Source: Solobacterium sp.
GTDB lineage: Bacteria > Bacillota_I > Bacilli_A > Erysipelotrichales > Erysipelotrichaceae
NCBI GenBank assembly: GCA_017512555.1
Contig: JAFWFE010000020.1
Span: forward strand, 1 to 47,359
Length of the DNA stretch: 47,359 nt
Direction of reading: 5' to 3'
In this document: piece after piece, positions 8,367-17,096 of the stretch
Position numbering within the stretch: the first letter of the stretch is position 1
Layout: every line of letters starts with the position of its first letter
Position numbers and translations under genes: made by a program
Notes under the pieces: generated by a model
Seen by the model: only the letters and a program-made list of their open reading frames with translations
The model's database searches: none
What the model was told of the DNA's origin: nothing

Positions 8367-9182
8367 TTAGTCTACGAGTTTTCCGTCAATCGGCAGCCAG
8401 TCCAGAATTCTCCGGATCCACGGATCCCAGAAATCAAAGTTATGCGCACCGGGACCTTCTTCCCATGTCAGATCCAGGCCGGCTTCCAACGCAAAGTCAC
8501 GGAAAGAAATATTCTGTTCATAGGTGAAGTCTTCCGTACCGCAGCACTGGAAGAACCTCGGCAGTTCCACACCTTCATCCATTCTCTTCTTTAACAATAC
8601 CTTCAGATCACTGAATTCCGGATCAAAGTATTCCTGATCAAGTCCAAACGCGAATGAACGCCATTGGTTGGAACGGGAACTTACACCAGACGGAGAACTA
8701 CTCCTGCGGGACTCCAGACCACCGGAAAGACTTGCGGCAGCCGCATATCTGTCCGGATAACGAAGCGCAAGTTTATAAGAACCTCCGCCGCCCATGGACA
8801 AGCCGGCGATGAACTTGTTTTCACGCTTGGAAGAAATCGGGAAGATCGCTTCCATAGCCTTGGGCAGTTCCTCTGCCACATAGCGGGAATACGCAGCACC
8901 GAACGGACTATTCTCATAGAAACTGTTATATCCGTCAGGCATGACAACTGCGATATTCTTTAACTGCGCATAAGATTCAATACGGGAGAACCTCTGCCAG
9001 TCGGATTCATCCGCGGAAAAACCATGTAACAAATACAGTACTCTGTACTTCTCACCCGGCTGGGGATAATGAATATCTGCTCCGAAGAAATCATTGTTGG
9101 AATCCGGAAGCGGAATGACCACGTTGACATTTACGCTTCGGTACAACTCTTGCGAGAATATTTTACACTGAAATAAACCCAT
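8367..9182 (-). CDS. Esterase D/tributyrin-esterase-like alpha/beta hydrolase
   Basis: The 271-residue protein has the LLHGFSADESDW segment, the nucleophile elbow GLSMG (serine 129) and a C-terminal GAHNFDFWD that supplies the catalytic histidine. It matches the S-formylglutathione hydrolase/EstA group. There is no signal peptide, so it acts in the cytoplasm. GAGGT precedes the ATG. Inside a sugar importer operon it may remove acyl groups from an imported esterified sugar; that is inference. Its gene sits between the permease and the zinc alcohol dehydrogenase. Confidence 0.85.
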   Translation of the reverse strand: MGLFQCKIFSQELYRSVNVNVVIPLPDSNNDFFGADIHYPQPGEKYRVLYLLHGFSADESDWQRFSRIESYAQLKNIAVVMPDGYNSFYENSPFGAAYSRYVAEELPKAMEAIFPISSKRENKFIAGLSMGGGGSYKLALRYPDRYAAAASLSGGLESRRSSSPSGVSSRSNQWRSFAFGLDQEYFDPEFSDLKVLLKKRMDEGVELPRFFQCCGTEDFTYEQNISFRDFALEAGLDLTWEEGPGAHNFDFWDPWIRRILDWLPIDGKLVD

Positions 9183-9195
9183 TGTATTACCTCAT

Positions 9196-10188
9196 CTACG
9201 CACTTTCTTTTGCGGCACTGCGGATCACATGACTTCTTCTGCTCGTCTGAATAACTGTACGATAAGAGTCAAGACCTACAGAAACGAGCAGGATACTACC
9301 CTTGACAATATACTGATAATACTCAGAAATACCGGCAACGTTCATACCGTTGGAGATGACACCCATGATCAGGACACCACCCAGCATCTTGAAGACATTA
9401 CCACGGCCTCCGTTCGAGGAGATACCACCGATAATACATGCGGACAGGATCTCGATATAGATATCTGTACCGACATTCGGAATACCACTGTTCAGACGGC
9501 TCATCAGCACAACACCACCGAGTGAAATAAACAGGGAACCAACGATAAAGGAAGAAATCTGGATCTTCTTTACCGGAATACCTGACAGACGGGCAGCTTC
9601 CTTGTTGGAACCAACCGCAAACAACATTCTTCCGTAACTGGTCTTATTCAGAATGAAGTTACCGACAAACAGGATAAAGATAAACAGGAGAACACAGTAG
9701 GGAATTGTCTTTGCGATACTTCCCTGACCGATGACCTTAGCCAGTTCAGGAATGTTATAGATGATATAACCATCAGTAATCAGATAAGCTATACCTCTGG
9801 CAACGTTCTGTGTACCCAGGGTAGCGATCAGCGGGGGCATACCTGTATACGCAACTGCCATACCGTTTAACGTACCTACAGTCAGCGCTGTAACTACGAT
9901 TGCAATCAGGAATGAAGGAATGACCGGCCAGCCATGGTTAACCATCAGTGTGGCACACAACATGCCTGCTACAGCTGTCTGGGAACCTGTAGAAAGGTCA
10001 ATACCGCCTCCGATCAAGATGATCGCAAGACCAACAGCACAGATACCGTTAACCGATACCTGACGGAGAACGGTAATCATATTCTTCAAAGTCATGAAAT
10101 TCGGGCTCAGGATCGTGAAGAATATCATCAAACAGATGAGGACGACCCATGTCGCGTTAGCAGACACTATTCTTTTTACTTTTTCCAT
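9196..10188 (-). CDS. Ribose-type ABC transporter permease (RbsC family)
   Basis: The 330-residue integral membrane protein has many hydrophobic helices and the BPD_transp_2 family signature: GGGIDLSTGSQ early, then NKEAARLSGIPV in the cytoplasmic coupling region and GGISSNGGRG late. It forms the membrane channel for the binding protein and ATPase encoded just upstream. AAGGAG precedes the start and the gap to the ATPase gene is 12 bases. The substrate is a monosaccharide or polyol. Confidence 0.93.
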   Translation of the reverse strand: MEKVKRIVSANATWVVLICLMIFFTILSPNFMTLKNMITVLRQVSVNGICAVGLAIILIGGGIDLSTGSQTAVAGMLCATLMVNHGWPVIPSFLIAIVVTALTVGTLNGMAVAYTGMPPLIATLGTQNVARGIAYLITDGYIIYNIPELAKVIGQGSIAKTIPYCVLLFIFILFVGNFILNKTSYGRMLFAVGSNKEAARLSGIPVKKIQISSFIVGSLFISLGGVVLMSRLNSGIPNVGTDIYIEILSACIIGGISSNGGRGNVFKMLGGVLIMGVISNGMNVAGISEYYQYIVKGSILLVSVGLDSYRTVIQTSRRSHVIRSAAKESA

Positions 10189-10200
10189 ACGTTTATCTCC

Positions 10201-11688
10201 TTATAAGGATTCTCCGGAAGCCAGGGTCATGATTGCTTCCTGTGAGAACTGCTCTTTATTCAGCACACCGGTCTGACGACCTTCAAACAACACCACAATA
10301 CGATCAGACATACCGATCATTTCATCCATTTCCGAAGAGATCATGATGATGGACATTCCCTGCATACACAAGTTATTCATCAGGTTATAGATCTCCTGCT
10401 TGGCACCTACGTCAATACCTCTGGTAGGTTCATCAAAGATCAGAATATCCGCTGAAGACGCAAGCCACTTCGCCAATACGACTTTCTGCTGGTTACCGCC
10501 GGATAATGTACCTGCTAACTGTTCCGCAGAATAACAAGCAATCTTCAGATCCTCTTTCTGTTTCTCTACGATTTCCTTTTCCTTACGGAAATTCATCAGG
10601 AATGCGTGTGATACCGTACTCAGATTCGGAAGCGATATGTTCTGCGATATCGGCAGAGACAGAAGGACACCTTCTCTTTTCCGGTCTTCAGGCAATAATA
10701 CGATGCCGTGCTGCACAGCTTCCTTCGGACTGTGGAAGAATACCTTTTTGCCATGGAGATATACTTCTCCGCTTCCTCCGAGATCTGCCCCGTAAAGGAT
10801 ACGCATGATTTCTGTTCTGCCGGCACCGACAAGTCCCGCAAGTCCGAGGATCTCCCCGCGATGTAATTCAAAGTTAATGTCACGTACACCGTTGCCGGAC
10901 AGATTCTTCACCTCGAGGACAACTTCACCGATGGTCTTTTCACAGGTAGGGAACGCTTCTGACATATCACGTCCGACCATATCCGCAATGATTCTCGCGC
11001 GGTCTACTTCATCGATCCCGTATGTTGAGATCAGCTGTCCGTCACGCATGATCGCTACACGGTCACAGAGATCAAAGATCTCATTCATCCGGTGAGATAT
11101 AAAGATAATTGTCATCCCTCTCTCTTTGAGATTTCTCATGATCCGGAAAAGAATTGTACACTCGTGTTCGGTCAGCGGTGCTGTAGGTTCATCCATGATC
11201 AGTATCTTGGTTTGTTTTGCCAGGTTCTTGGCAATCTCCACCAGCTGCATATATGCTACAGACAGTTCTTCTACCGGCTTGGTAACATCGATATCGATCT
11301 CCAGTTCTTCAAAGATCTTCTTCGCATCCTCAATACATTTCTTCTTATCATATAACCCGTTTTTCATCGGTAATCTGCCGACAAACACATTCTCCGCAAC
11401 ACTCAGTGTATTCATCAGGTTAAACTCCTGATAAACAACAGAGATACCAAGATCGGAAGACTGTTTCGGAGTCATATGGTCATATTCATTACCCTCAAGG
11501 ACAATGGTTCCCTCTGAAGGCAGAATCGAGCCTGAAAGTGTCTTGATCAGTGTTGATTTACCCGCTCCGTTCTCACCGACCAGAGCCAATGTCTCTCCTT
11601 CATAAACATCAAGAGAAACATTGTTCAAGGCCAGTACACCCGGATACTGCTTGGATATGTTTTTCAATGATAATATTACTGAACTCAC
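10201..11688 (-). CDS. Ribose-type ABC transporter ATP-binding protein (RbsA family)
   Basis: The protein of about 495 residues has two ABC modules. The first carries Walker A GENGAGKST, signature LSVAYMQ and Walker B ILIMDEPT; the second has the degenerate Walker A GLVGAGRTE, signature LSGGNQQK and ILIFDEPT. This asymmetry is typical of RbsA/XylG. The frame runs 25 codons further upstream, but the GTG at 11688 lies behind AGGAG at ideal spacing and starts where family members start. It energises uptake with the adjacent permease and binding lipoprotein. Confidence 0.93.
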   Translation of the reverse strand: MSSVILSLKNISKQYPGVLALNNVSLDVYEGETLALVGENGAGKSTLIKTLSGSILPSEGTIVLEGNEYDHMTPKQSSDLGISVVYQEFNLMNTLSVAENVFVGRLPMKNGLYDKKKCIEDAKKIFEELEIDIDVTKPVEELSVAYMQLVEIAKNLAKQTKILIMDEPTAPLTEHECTILFRIMRNLKERGMTIIFISHRMNEIFDLCDRVAIMRDGQLISTYGIDEVDRARIIADMVGRDMSEAFPTCEKTIGEVVLEVKNLSGNGVRDINFELHRGEILGLAGLVGAGRTEIMRILYGADLGGSGEVYLHGKKVFFHSPKEAVQHGIVLLPEDRKREGVLLSLPISQNISLPNLSTVSHAFLMNFRKEKEIVEKQKEDLKIACYSAEQLAGTLSGGNQQKVVLAKWLASSADILIFDEPTRGIDVGAKQEIYNLMNNLCMQGMSIIMISSEMDEMIGMSDRIVVLFEGRQTGVLNKEQFSQEAIMTLASGESL

Positions 11689-11801
11689 TTTATCACTCCT
11701 TCTATCCTGCTGTTTTAAGTATAGCCCGGAACTTGTTTCGTATTCCGGGCTTATACTGAACATAGTTATTGTCTAAATTTCTGATTCAGTCCGTATGTCA
11801 A

Positions 11802-12815
11802 TTAGTCAAGCAGCCAGTTTTCTGCGTCTTCCTGCCAGACCATAACCGGTTCAAAGTAATGCTTGATCAGAGTAGGATCTGCCTTCTGTTCAGCTGTATA
11901 CTCACGTCCGTTCTCTACGTATTCTACTGCACGTGTGATGACATTCAGCAGTTCTTCACCACAGTTTGTGCTTACAGAACCTTTCAGAATATCCTTGTTC
12001 ATCATAGCTTTGATTTCTTCCTGGGAAGCATCGAATCCGAACAGAGCACCATCCCAGTTCGCACCCTTCAGAGCTTCATAAGCGCCTGTGTCAGAGCCGC
12101 CGTTCCACATTACGCAGACATTCATGTCAGGCAGACCGGAGAGCAGGTCTTCCGCAGCCTTCATACCACCTTCAGCGTTACCCGGCTGAGTTTCAACCTG
12201 GAGCTTAACGCCGCCGTTCTTGATGTTTTCGTTGATACCGTCAACAATACCCATAGCACGATACTTGAATGTTTCGTTGGATTCACGGTTACCTACACCA
12301 ACAATTGCTTCACCTTCTATGTTTTCGTCACACCATTCAGCAACGATCTTGCCAAGGTAATAACCAGCATCGTAGTTGTCCAGTGTCAGGCAGAATGTAT
12401 CTTTGTCTGCATAGATTTCAGAGTCATACTCGATAACACAGATTCCTGCATCCAGCATTTCATCCAGTTTGGAAGCGAAAGCATCCGGAGCCTGGTTAAC
12501 CTGGAAGAGGATGATGTCACAATCAGAGTTAATGAAGTTTTCAAGAATGTTTACAGCAGAGTCAGCTGTCAGGGTAATTCCGTTGTAATCCCAACCATTC
12601 TTGTCAGCAGCTTCCTGGATCTTTCTGGAAGCATCAACGAAGATCGCATTGGTTGTCCAGCTGGAAACAGCTACACCAATTTTGACCGGTTTTGTCGGTT
12701 CAGCGGCCTCAGTTGTCTGTGCAGGAGCGCTGGACTGAGCTGGTGTACTGGAGCTGCAAGCATTCAGTGAGAGAATCATGGAGATTGCAGCGAGAGCCTG
12801 TAATACTTTTTTCAT
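11802..12815 (-). CDS. Sugar ABC transporter substrate-binding lipoprotein
   Basis: The 337-residue precursor begins with a lipoprotein signal peptide ending in the lipobox LNAC (lipidated cysteine 20), then a serine/threonine/proline linker and a type-I periplasmic-binding-protein fold of the ribose/galactose kind (PVKIGVAVSSW at the start of the domain, a SDCDIILFQVN strand later). It is anchored outside the membrane and delivers the sugar to the RbsC-like permease. The ATG at 12815 has AAAGGAG in front; a longer frame to 12872 is rejected because it would bury the signal peptide. It is the first gene of the operon. Confidence 0.93.
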   Translation of the reverse strand: MKKVLQALAAISMILSLNACSSSTPAQSSAPAQTTEAAEPTKPVKIGVAVSSWTTNAIFVDASRKIQEAADKNGWDYNGITLTADSAVNILENFINSDCDIILFQVNQAPDAFASKLDEMLDAGICVIEYDSEIYADKDTFCLTLDNYDAGYYLGKIVAEWCDENIEGEAIVGVGNRESNETFKYRAMGIVDGINENIKNGGVKLQVETQPGNAEGGMKAAEDLLSGLPDMNVCVMWNGGSDTGAYEALKGANWDGALFGFDASQEEIKAMMNKDILKGSVSTNCGEELLNVITRAVEYVENGREYTAEQKADPTLIKHYFEPVMVWQEDAENWLLD

Positions 12816-12870
12816 CTTTCTTTCTCCTTTTTCAGTATGGCCAAACAAACAAATTGCAGAGCACTTTTGC

Positions 12871-12886
12871 AAACCACTTTATTAAT
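12871..12886. promoter_or_regulatory. Candidate ROK operator, downstream copy
   Basis: AACCACTTTATTAAT lies just downstream of the expected transcription start of the sugar operon. It repeats the motif at 12933-12948 and resembles a motif in front of the ROK repressor gene. Confidence 0.5.
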
Positions 12887-12906
12887 CTGTTTATTTAACT
12901 GCTTTA

Positions 12907-12935
12907 AAAGTAAACCCTTTCACAACCATTGTCAA
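12907..12935 (-). promoter_or_regulatory. Promoter of the sugar/polyol operon
   Basis: A perfect -35 TTGACA (12930-12935) and a -10 TACTTT (12907-12912) are separated by exactly 17 bases. CCACTTTATTAA-type motifs overlap the -35 and follow the start point, so a repressor bound to both would block transcription. Confidence 0.7.
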
Positions 12936-12948
12936 CCACTTTATTAAA
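12933..12948. promoter_or_regulatory. Candidate ROK operator, upstream copy
   Basis: CAACCACTTTATTAAA overlaps the -35 element. With the copy at 12871-12886 it brackets the promoter, the two lying 62 bases apart. Confidence 0.5.
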
Positions 12949-12984
12949 TTAATTTTTTAACAAGTCTTAAAAAGTCTTTTGCAT

Positions 12985-13013
12985 AAAAAAAGGATCCTGC
13001 TTTTACAGAATCC
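12985..13013 (-). terminator. Terminator of the ROK repressor gene
   Basis: On the minus strand GGATTCTG pairs with CAGGATCC (one G-U pair) across a six-base loop, followed by seven T. It ends the repressor transcript just before the operon promoter. Confidence 0.85.
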
Positions 13014-13035
13014 CGGAATACTACTTTATAGATAA

Positions 13036-14166
13036 TTAAGACAATGAAACAATAAACTGCTCAATAAAGTACCGCGCTGCCCCAACTCCCGCAGCTTCCA
13101 GGTCATATTGGCCGATCAGTACTTTGGTTTTACTCTCCAGATAGAGATGGTCCAGTTTCTGCAGGCGTTTCTCCAGATCCGGCAGATACGGTCTCAGATG
13201 CGTACCGAGATATCCTCCCAGAACAACATCACTGTTGTGCATCATCCGGACATTGTACACCAGCAGCGCCAGGTCATCCAGGAAACGTTCAAAGAACTTC
13301 CTGCAATCAGGATCTCCTGTTTCCAGCTGGGTAAAGAAATTCCAGTACGGCCCATCACAGATCTCTTCCAGGCGATCGGAGGAAAGGTAACACCACGCAT
13401 GTCCCTTACCGCCGCAGTAACAAACCTTGTCATCTCCGGGATGAATGCACATATGCCCGAACTCTCCCGCAAAAGAATCCACACCCTGCCAGATATCTCC
13501 GTTCTCTACGATTGCACCTCCGACTGTCCGGCTTAACATCAGGTAGACAAAGTCTCTCTCTTCCTGGTTGGCATAGCACTCTGACATACAGGAAGCTGTA
13601 CCATCATTTAAATAGATATAGGGGAACTTATCTGTCAGCGGGTAGATCATGATCATGATCTTACGCTGATTATCCAGCATATGACTGCTGAAGGACGTCT
13701 GATCCGCATTGATCAATCCCTGTACGGAAATACCTGCGCCGACAACAGTCTGCGGATCCACACCGCTTCTGCGGACAAAATCCTCACGATATTTCTCTAC
13801 ATCATTAATATATTCACGGTCATCCGAGAACGGCTTGCTGATTCTCTCCGACGCGACGATTTCTCCGCAGATATTTACTATGACATAGATCTGATGACTT
13901 TGTGAGATCTCGATCCCGCAGGCATGAACCGAATCCTTGATGACACGATATACCGCTGCCCTTCTTCCTCCGCTGGACGCCTGTACGCCGGCATTCTCCA
14001 CCAGACCCTGTTGTACAAGCTCATCCACGATCAATCCTACTGTGGGAATACTCAGTTTCAGATCTATTGCGATCTGAGGTTTAGTTGCTTCTTCATTCTT
14101 TAATAAGTACCTTAGAATACTCTTTTTATTTATTTTTCTTACTTCCGAAGTATTGATTTTAGCCAT
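13036..14166 (-). CDS. ROK family transcriptional repressor
   Basis: The 376-residue protein has an N-terminal winged helix (about residues 8-60; KKSILRYLLKNEEATKPQIA is the first helix pair) and a C-terminal ROK sugar-kinase-like domain. The zinc motif of the family, CxCGxxGCxE, is altered here: the cysteine pair and glycine remain (VCYCGGKG) but HAWCY follows instead of GCxE. ATG 14166 has GAGGGG in front; the longer frame to 14196 is unlikely. It sits directly upstream of the sugar operon, reads the same way and ends in its own terminator, so local control of the importer genes and of itself is the natural reading. The ligand is unknown. Confidence 0.88.
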   Translation of the reverse strand: MAKINTSEVRKINKKSILRYLLKNEEATKPQIAIDLKLSIPTVGLIVDELVQQGLVENAGVQASSGGRRAAVYRVIKDSVHACGIEISQSHQIYVIVNICGEIVASERISKPFSDDREYINDVEKYREDFVRRSGVDPQTVVGAGISVQGLINADQTSFSSHMLDNQRKIMIMIYPLTDKFPYIYLNDGTASCMSECYANQEERDFVYLMLSRTVGGAIVENGDIWQGVDSFAGEFGHMCIHPGDDKVCYCGGKGHAWCYLSSDRLEEICDGPYWNFFTQLETGDPDCRKFFERFLDDLALLVYNVRMMHNSDVVLGGYLGTHLRPYLPDLEKRLQKLDHLYLESKTKVLIGQYDLEAAGVGAARYFIEQFIVSLS

Positions 14167-14186
14167 ACGAACCCCTCTTCGAGGAT

Positions 14187-14214
14187 AATATAGCATTTAT
14201 TTTCAAAAAGTGGT
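14187..14214 (-). promoter_or_regulatory. Promoter and operator region of the ROK gene
   Basis: A -10-like TATATT (14187-14192) lies behind ACCACTTT on the minus strand (14207-14214). The run after it, TTGAAAATAA, resembles the TATTAAATTAA following the same octamer at the sugar operon promoter, which fits autoregulation. A further CTTTATTAAAT occurs near 14230. Confidence 0.4.
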
Positions 14215-14253
14215 CACAATTTAACTAAGTCTTTATTAAATACTCTTATTTAC

Positions 14254-14282
14254 AGAAAAAAGCACACAGTTTTCCTGTATGC
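14254..14282 (-). terminator. Terminator after the second SDR gene
   Basis: On the minus strand GCATACAG pairs with CTGTGTGC (one wobble) around GAAAA, followed by TTTTTTC. It closes the nucleoside hydrolase-to-SDR gene run. Confidence 0.8.
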
Positions 14283-14303
14283 CTTTCATTGATTCAACTC
14301 TGA

Positions 14304-15116
14304 TCACTCTTCAAAGAAATTGCGCTTGTTGAAGGCAGCGGTCATAAACCTCCACATCGCCTTTCTCTTTGTCAGCCATGCTACATAGTCATTCTGTTTC
14401 TTCGCGCTGACATTCCTGATCATACCCTTGACCAGAAACTCCGCCACCACATCCGGTTTATCTCCCAGAATGTTATAGACCTTCTTTGTACTGTCGGATA
14501 ACTCCATCGTACCGTCTTTCCCCAACGGATGTGTGATGAAGTCTGTAATCATGATTCCCGGATTCAATCTGCCGACCTGCACAGGAGTATTGGTTTTCTC
14601 AAGTTCCTTAGCCAGACCTGTAACCATATACTGCACACCCTTCTTGGCACTGCCATACGCAGTAAGACCCAGCTGTGTCGCATTATCTGCCCCAAATCCT
14701 TCTATACAATATACCTGTCCATGACCTTGGTCCTTCATGTGGGAGATGGCTACCTTTGAACCGAACATCGCTCCTTTCAGATCAATGTTGATCAAAAGTT
14801 CAATTTCTTCTTTCTTCAGCTCCCACAGAGGTACCATCGGCTGATTGACTCCGGCATTGTTGATCCAGAGATCAATCTCTCCCAGTTCCTGCGCGCTTTT
14901 CTGCCACAGTGCTTCCAGATCATTCAAATCTGTGACATCACACCGAAATGCCAGTACTTTTCCGCTTCCCGGCAGGCTTTCCAGTTCACTTTTTGCCTGT
15001 TCAAGATTCTTTTCATTAATATCACTCAAAACGACAGAATAACTGTTCTTCCGGAATTCTTTAGCCATCGCAAGTCCCAGACCTCTGGCACTTCCGGTGA
15101 TTACTACGTTGTCCAT
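14304..15116 (-). CDS. SDR family protein with an altered active site
   Basis: The 270-residue short-chain dehydrogenase has the cofactor motif TGSARGLG, the NNAG motif (LWINNAGVN) and YGSAK for the catalytic tyrosine and lysine. Where the catalytic serine is expected, after strand five, the sequence reads CIEGFGAD, with no serine. I recall a similar GxGS/GxGA pattern in relatives of chlorophyll b reductase and some bacterial SDRs, so the protein may still be active on a special substrate. An aspartate in VLSDIN suggests NAD. ACAGGAGG precedes the start. It follows the isomerase fragment in the same run. Confidence 0.82.
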   Translation of the reverse strand: MDNVVITGSARGLGLAMAKEFRKNSYSVVLSDINEKNLEQAKSELESLPGSGKVLAFRCDVTDLNDLEALWQKSAQELGEIDLWINNAGVNQPMVPLWELKKEEIELLINIDLKGAMFGSKVAISHMKDQGHGQVYCIEGFGADNATQLGLTAYGSAKKGVQYMVTGLAKELEKTNTPVQVGRLNPGIMITDFITHPLGKDGTMELSDSTKKVYNILGDKPDVVAEFLVKGMIRNVSAKKQNDYVAWLTKRKAMWRFMTAAFNKRNFFEE

Positions 15117-15144
15117 GATTTCCTCCTGTTGCTTGTTTTGAATC

Positions 15145-15861
15145 TCAGTACCTGGTTACCTCACAGTTATACATATGCGCCAGCATCTCCAGTTCATCTG
15201 CCACATCATCGAAGATCACAACATAATGCGGCTCCCAGCCTGCCTTCACGGCTTCATGGATAATGGTTTTACTCTCTGCGCATGTTTCAATAACTACGGA
15301 TGTGCCGAAGAACTGTTTTGGCTTATCCAGAGCTTTTCCGCTTACCGCGAAGAAGCGGAATGTCCCGTCCGGATTACGTCCGATACGGAAGATCGTCGCA
15401 TGTTCTGAGGCTTCACAGCCAAACTCCATGGTTGGTCCGATATGTCTGTTGCAGTGTTCGCCAATCACTGCGCCGGTGTCTTTTCTCGCCAGACTGCAGG
15501 CTGCGGTGCCGCAGTGCCAGAACGTAATCGTATTCTCATTCTCATCCAGAGATACGGGATCTCCAAAGAATACCGGTCTGCCGGAAAAACGCATACCGAT
15601 CCACATGGATAACGCTCCGTACATATCCGCCTCACATGCTACCGCCACGTTCAAGTCGTTTAGCATCGCCAGTACCGCGCATACCGGTGTCCCGAACGAG
15701 GTGAAGAAGTCCGGCCAGCAGCGGGATGCCAGCGCCCCGATGTGATGTTCCTTGACATAGGTGGAATACGCATTGTACAAACGCGCAAAATCCCTTCTGT
15801 TTTTCTCCGGTGTCTGCGATAAGCCTACAGTACGGTTCTCTATATCCTGCAGGTATACCAC
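15145..15861 (-). pseudogene. N-terminally truncated L-fucose/L-arabinose isomerase-like protein
   Basis: The 238-residue frame contains only the C-terminal half of the FucI/AraA-like isomerase family. It includes the region ASRCWPDFFTSFGTPVCAVLAM and ACEADMYGALSM, which family members of about 450-480 residues carry in their second half. The N-terminal part is absent; what lies upstream is an acetyltransferase gene whose end it overlaps by 22 bases. The start would be a GTG without a good ribosome binding site. It looks like a deletion remnant fused behind the acetyltransferase, though a stand-alone domain made by translational coupling cannot be excluded. It would fit sugar metabolism next to the nearby SDR and nucleoside hydrolases. 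Confidence 0.6.
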
Positions 15862-16280
15862 TCATCCGTAATCTTCCGGAAACCCGCAGACGTAAACATT
15901 CTCTGACTCTGTGTGTTAAAAGAGTATATGTTCGCCTTAACTTCTTTTACTCCTTTTTCCTTTGCCAGCTTTAGCATATCCATGATACATCTTCGTCCGA
16001 TATGACGATTCTGATACTCCTTACAGATAACGATACAGATCTCGTCATTATCCCGCAATGTGATATCTCCCACCAGTTGTCCGCGATACTGGATGTAGTA
16101 ACACTCCCCGTGCGTGCTCAGATACGTATACATACTGTTCAGGGAATCCAGATCATACGCATGATCAATATTGTCTACCTGTTTACACAACTCCGGGTCC
16201 TGGTACCACCCAAGGGTAATTTCAGGAATGGGATAGTATGGGATCAGCACGATATCCTCATCTACGATTCTTTTCTCCAT
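15840..16280 (-). CDS. GNAT-family N-acetyltransferase
   Basis: The protein of about 146 residues has the GNAT core: a strand region YYIQYRGQLVGDITL, the acetyl-CoA loop region YQNRHIGRRCIMDML and the late segment NTQSQRMFTSAGF that marks the acceptor end of the fold. The ATG at 16280 with AAAGGAT ahead is favoured over the one at 16304. The acceptor substrate is not predictable. Its last 22 bases overlap the truncated isomerase frame. Confidence 0.8.
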   Translation of the reverse strand: MEKRIVDEDIVLIPYYPIPEITLGWYQDPELCKQVDNIDHAYDLDSLNSMYTYLSTHGECYYIQYRGQLVGDITLRDNDEICIVICKEYQNRHIGRRCIMDMLKLAKEKGVKEVKANIYSFNTQSQRMFTSAGFRKITDEWYTCRI

Positions 16281-16310
16281 GGAAATCCTTTCAATGACAG
16301 GCACAGAAAA

Positions 16311-16700
16311 TCACTGTTTTTTCTGTTTCCGTTTTTCCCGCCTCTGTTCACGATTATTCTTTTCGGATTCAAATAGTTCTACCGCCGCATCTGTCAGTTC
16401 GTCCGGCCAGGTTTTCCCGGCTTTCATCACCCTTGCCCAGGGACACAATGTTTCATAGTCATCGTCGAAAACGATGGTATAGGGAGGTCCGCAGCGGTCA
16501 TCTACCGCCATGTACAGATGTCTTCCCTCGTGCATGAGACTGCCTGCGTCTCCCTCAGACATTTCTTCTTCCAGCTGGTCATAGATTTCTTTCGTGAGTT
16601 CAAACAGATGATACGATTGTATACCTCCGTATTCTCCGAAATACCGTCCGGTATCCTCATCGAAACACGCTTTCCAGCCGGAACCTGTTTTAAAGATCAT
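16311..16700 (-). CDS. Hypothetical protein
   Basis: I do not recognise this 129-residue protein. It is soluble and acidic in the middle with a strongly basic, glutamine-rich C-terminal tail (about the last 18 residues). A good GGAGAA ribosome binding site precedes its ATG. It lies between the small membrane protein and the acetyltransferase genes on the same strand with short gaps, so it is probably cotranscribed. Confidence 0.65.
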   Translation of the reverse strand: MIFKTGSGWKACFDEDTGRYFGEYGGIQSYHLFELTKEIYDQLEEEMSEGDAGSLMHEGRHLYMAVDDRCGPPYTIVFDDDYETLCPWARVMKAGKTWPDELTDAAVELFESEKNNREQRREKRKQKKQ

Positions 16701-16736
16701 ATCGATTCTCCAACATCTCTTAGTCAGATCAATTTC

Positions 16737-17066
16737 TTAGAATATCCCTTTGTTGTACTTGAACATGGCGTATGTCATAAGTGCCAGACCACCGATCAAT
16801 CCTACCACAAGCACAACCGACCCTGCTTTCTCCAGTACAGGGAGATCCATCATCTTTGCCGCAAAGCTTGTACATGCCTTGATGATCAGGGCACATCCGA
16901 CAATAATCGTCCCAAGCCCGACTTTTCTGCCGAAGGGAATACGGTCTTCTTCGGATACTCTTTGACGGTGATACCAATGCAGGGAGGATATATTCCCCTT
17001 CATATTCAGTACACCGAGGACGATGAGAACGATTCCAATCAAGATGGGTAACAATACTTCTTTCAT
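16737..17066 (-). CDS. Small membrane protein (SdpI/DUF3784-like)
   Basis: The 109-residue protein has three hydrophobic segments (about residues 3-20, 49-66 and 82-102), and a loop containing HWYHRQRVSEEDR typical of small DUF3784/SdpI-like proteins of Bacillota. It should be an inner-membrane protein. Function is unknown; some relatives act in immunity to toxic peptides, but nothing here shows that. Confidence 0.7.
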   Translation of the reverse strand: MKEVLLPILIGIVLIVLGVLNMKGNISSLHWYHRQRVSEEDRIPFGRKVGLGTIIVGCALIIKACTSFAAKMMDLPVLEKAGSVVLVVGLIGGLALMTYAMFKYNKGIF

Positions 17067-17096
17067 CTCCTGTACCTCCGTAATTATGCGTTTGTC

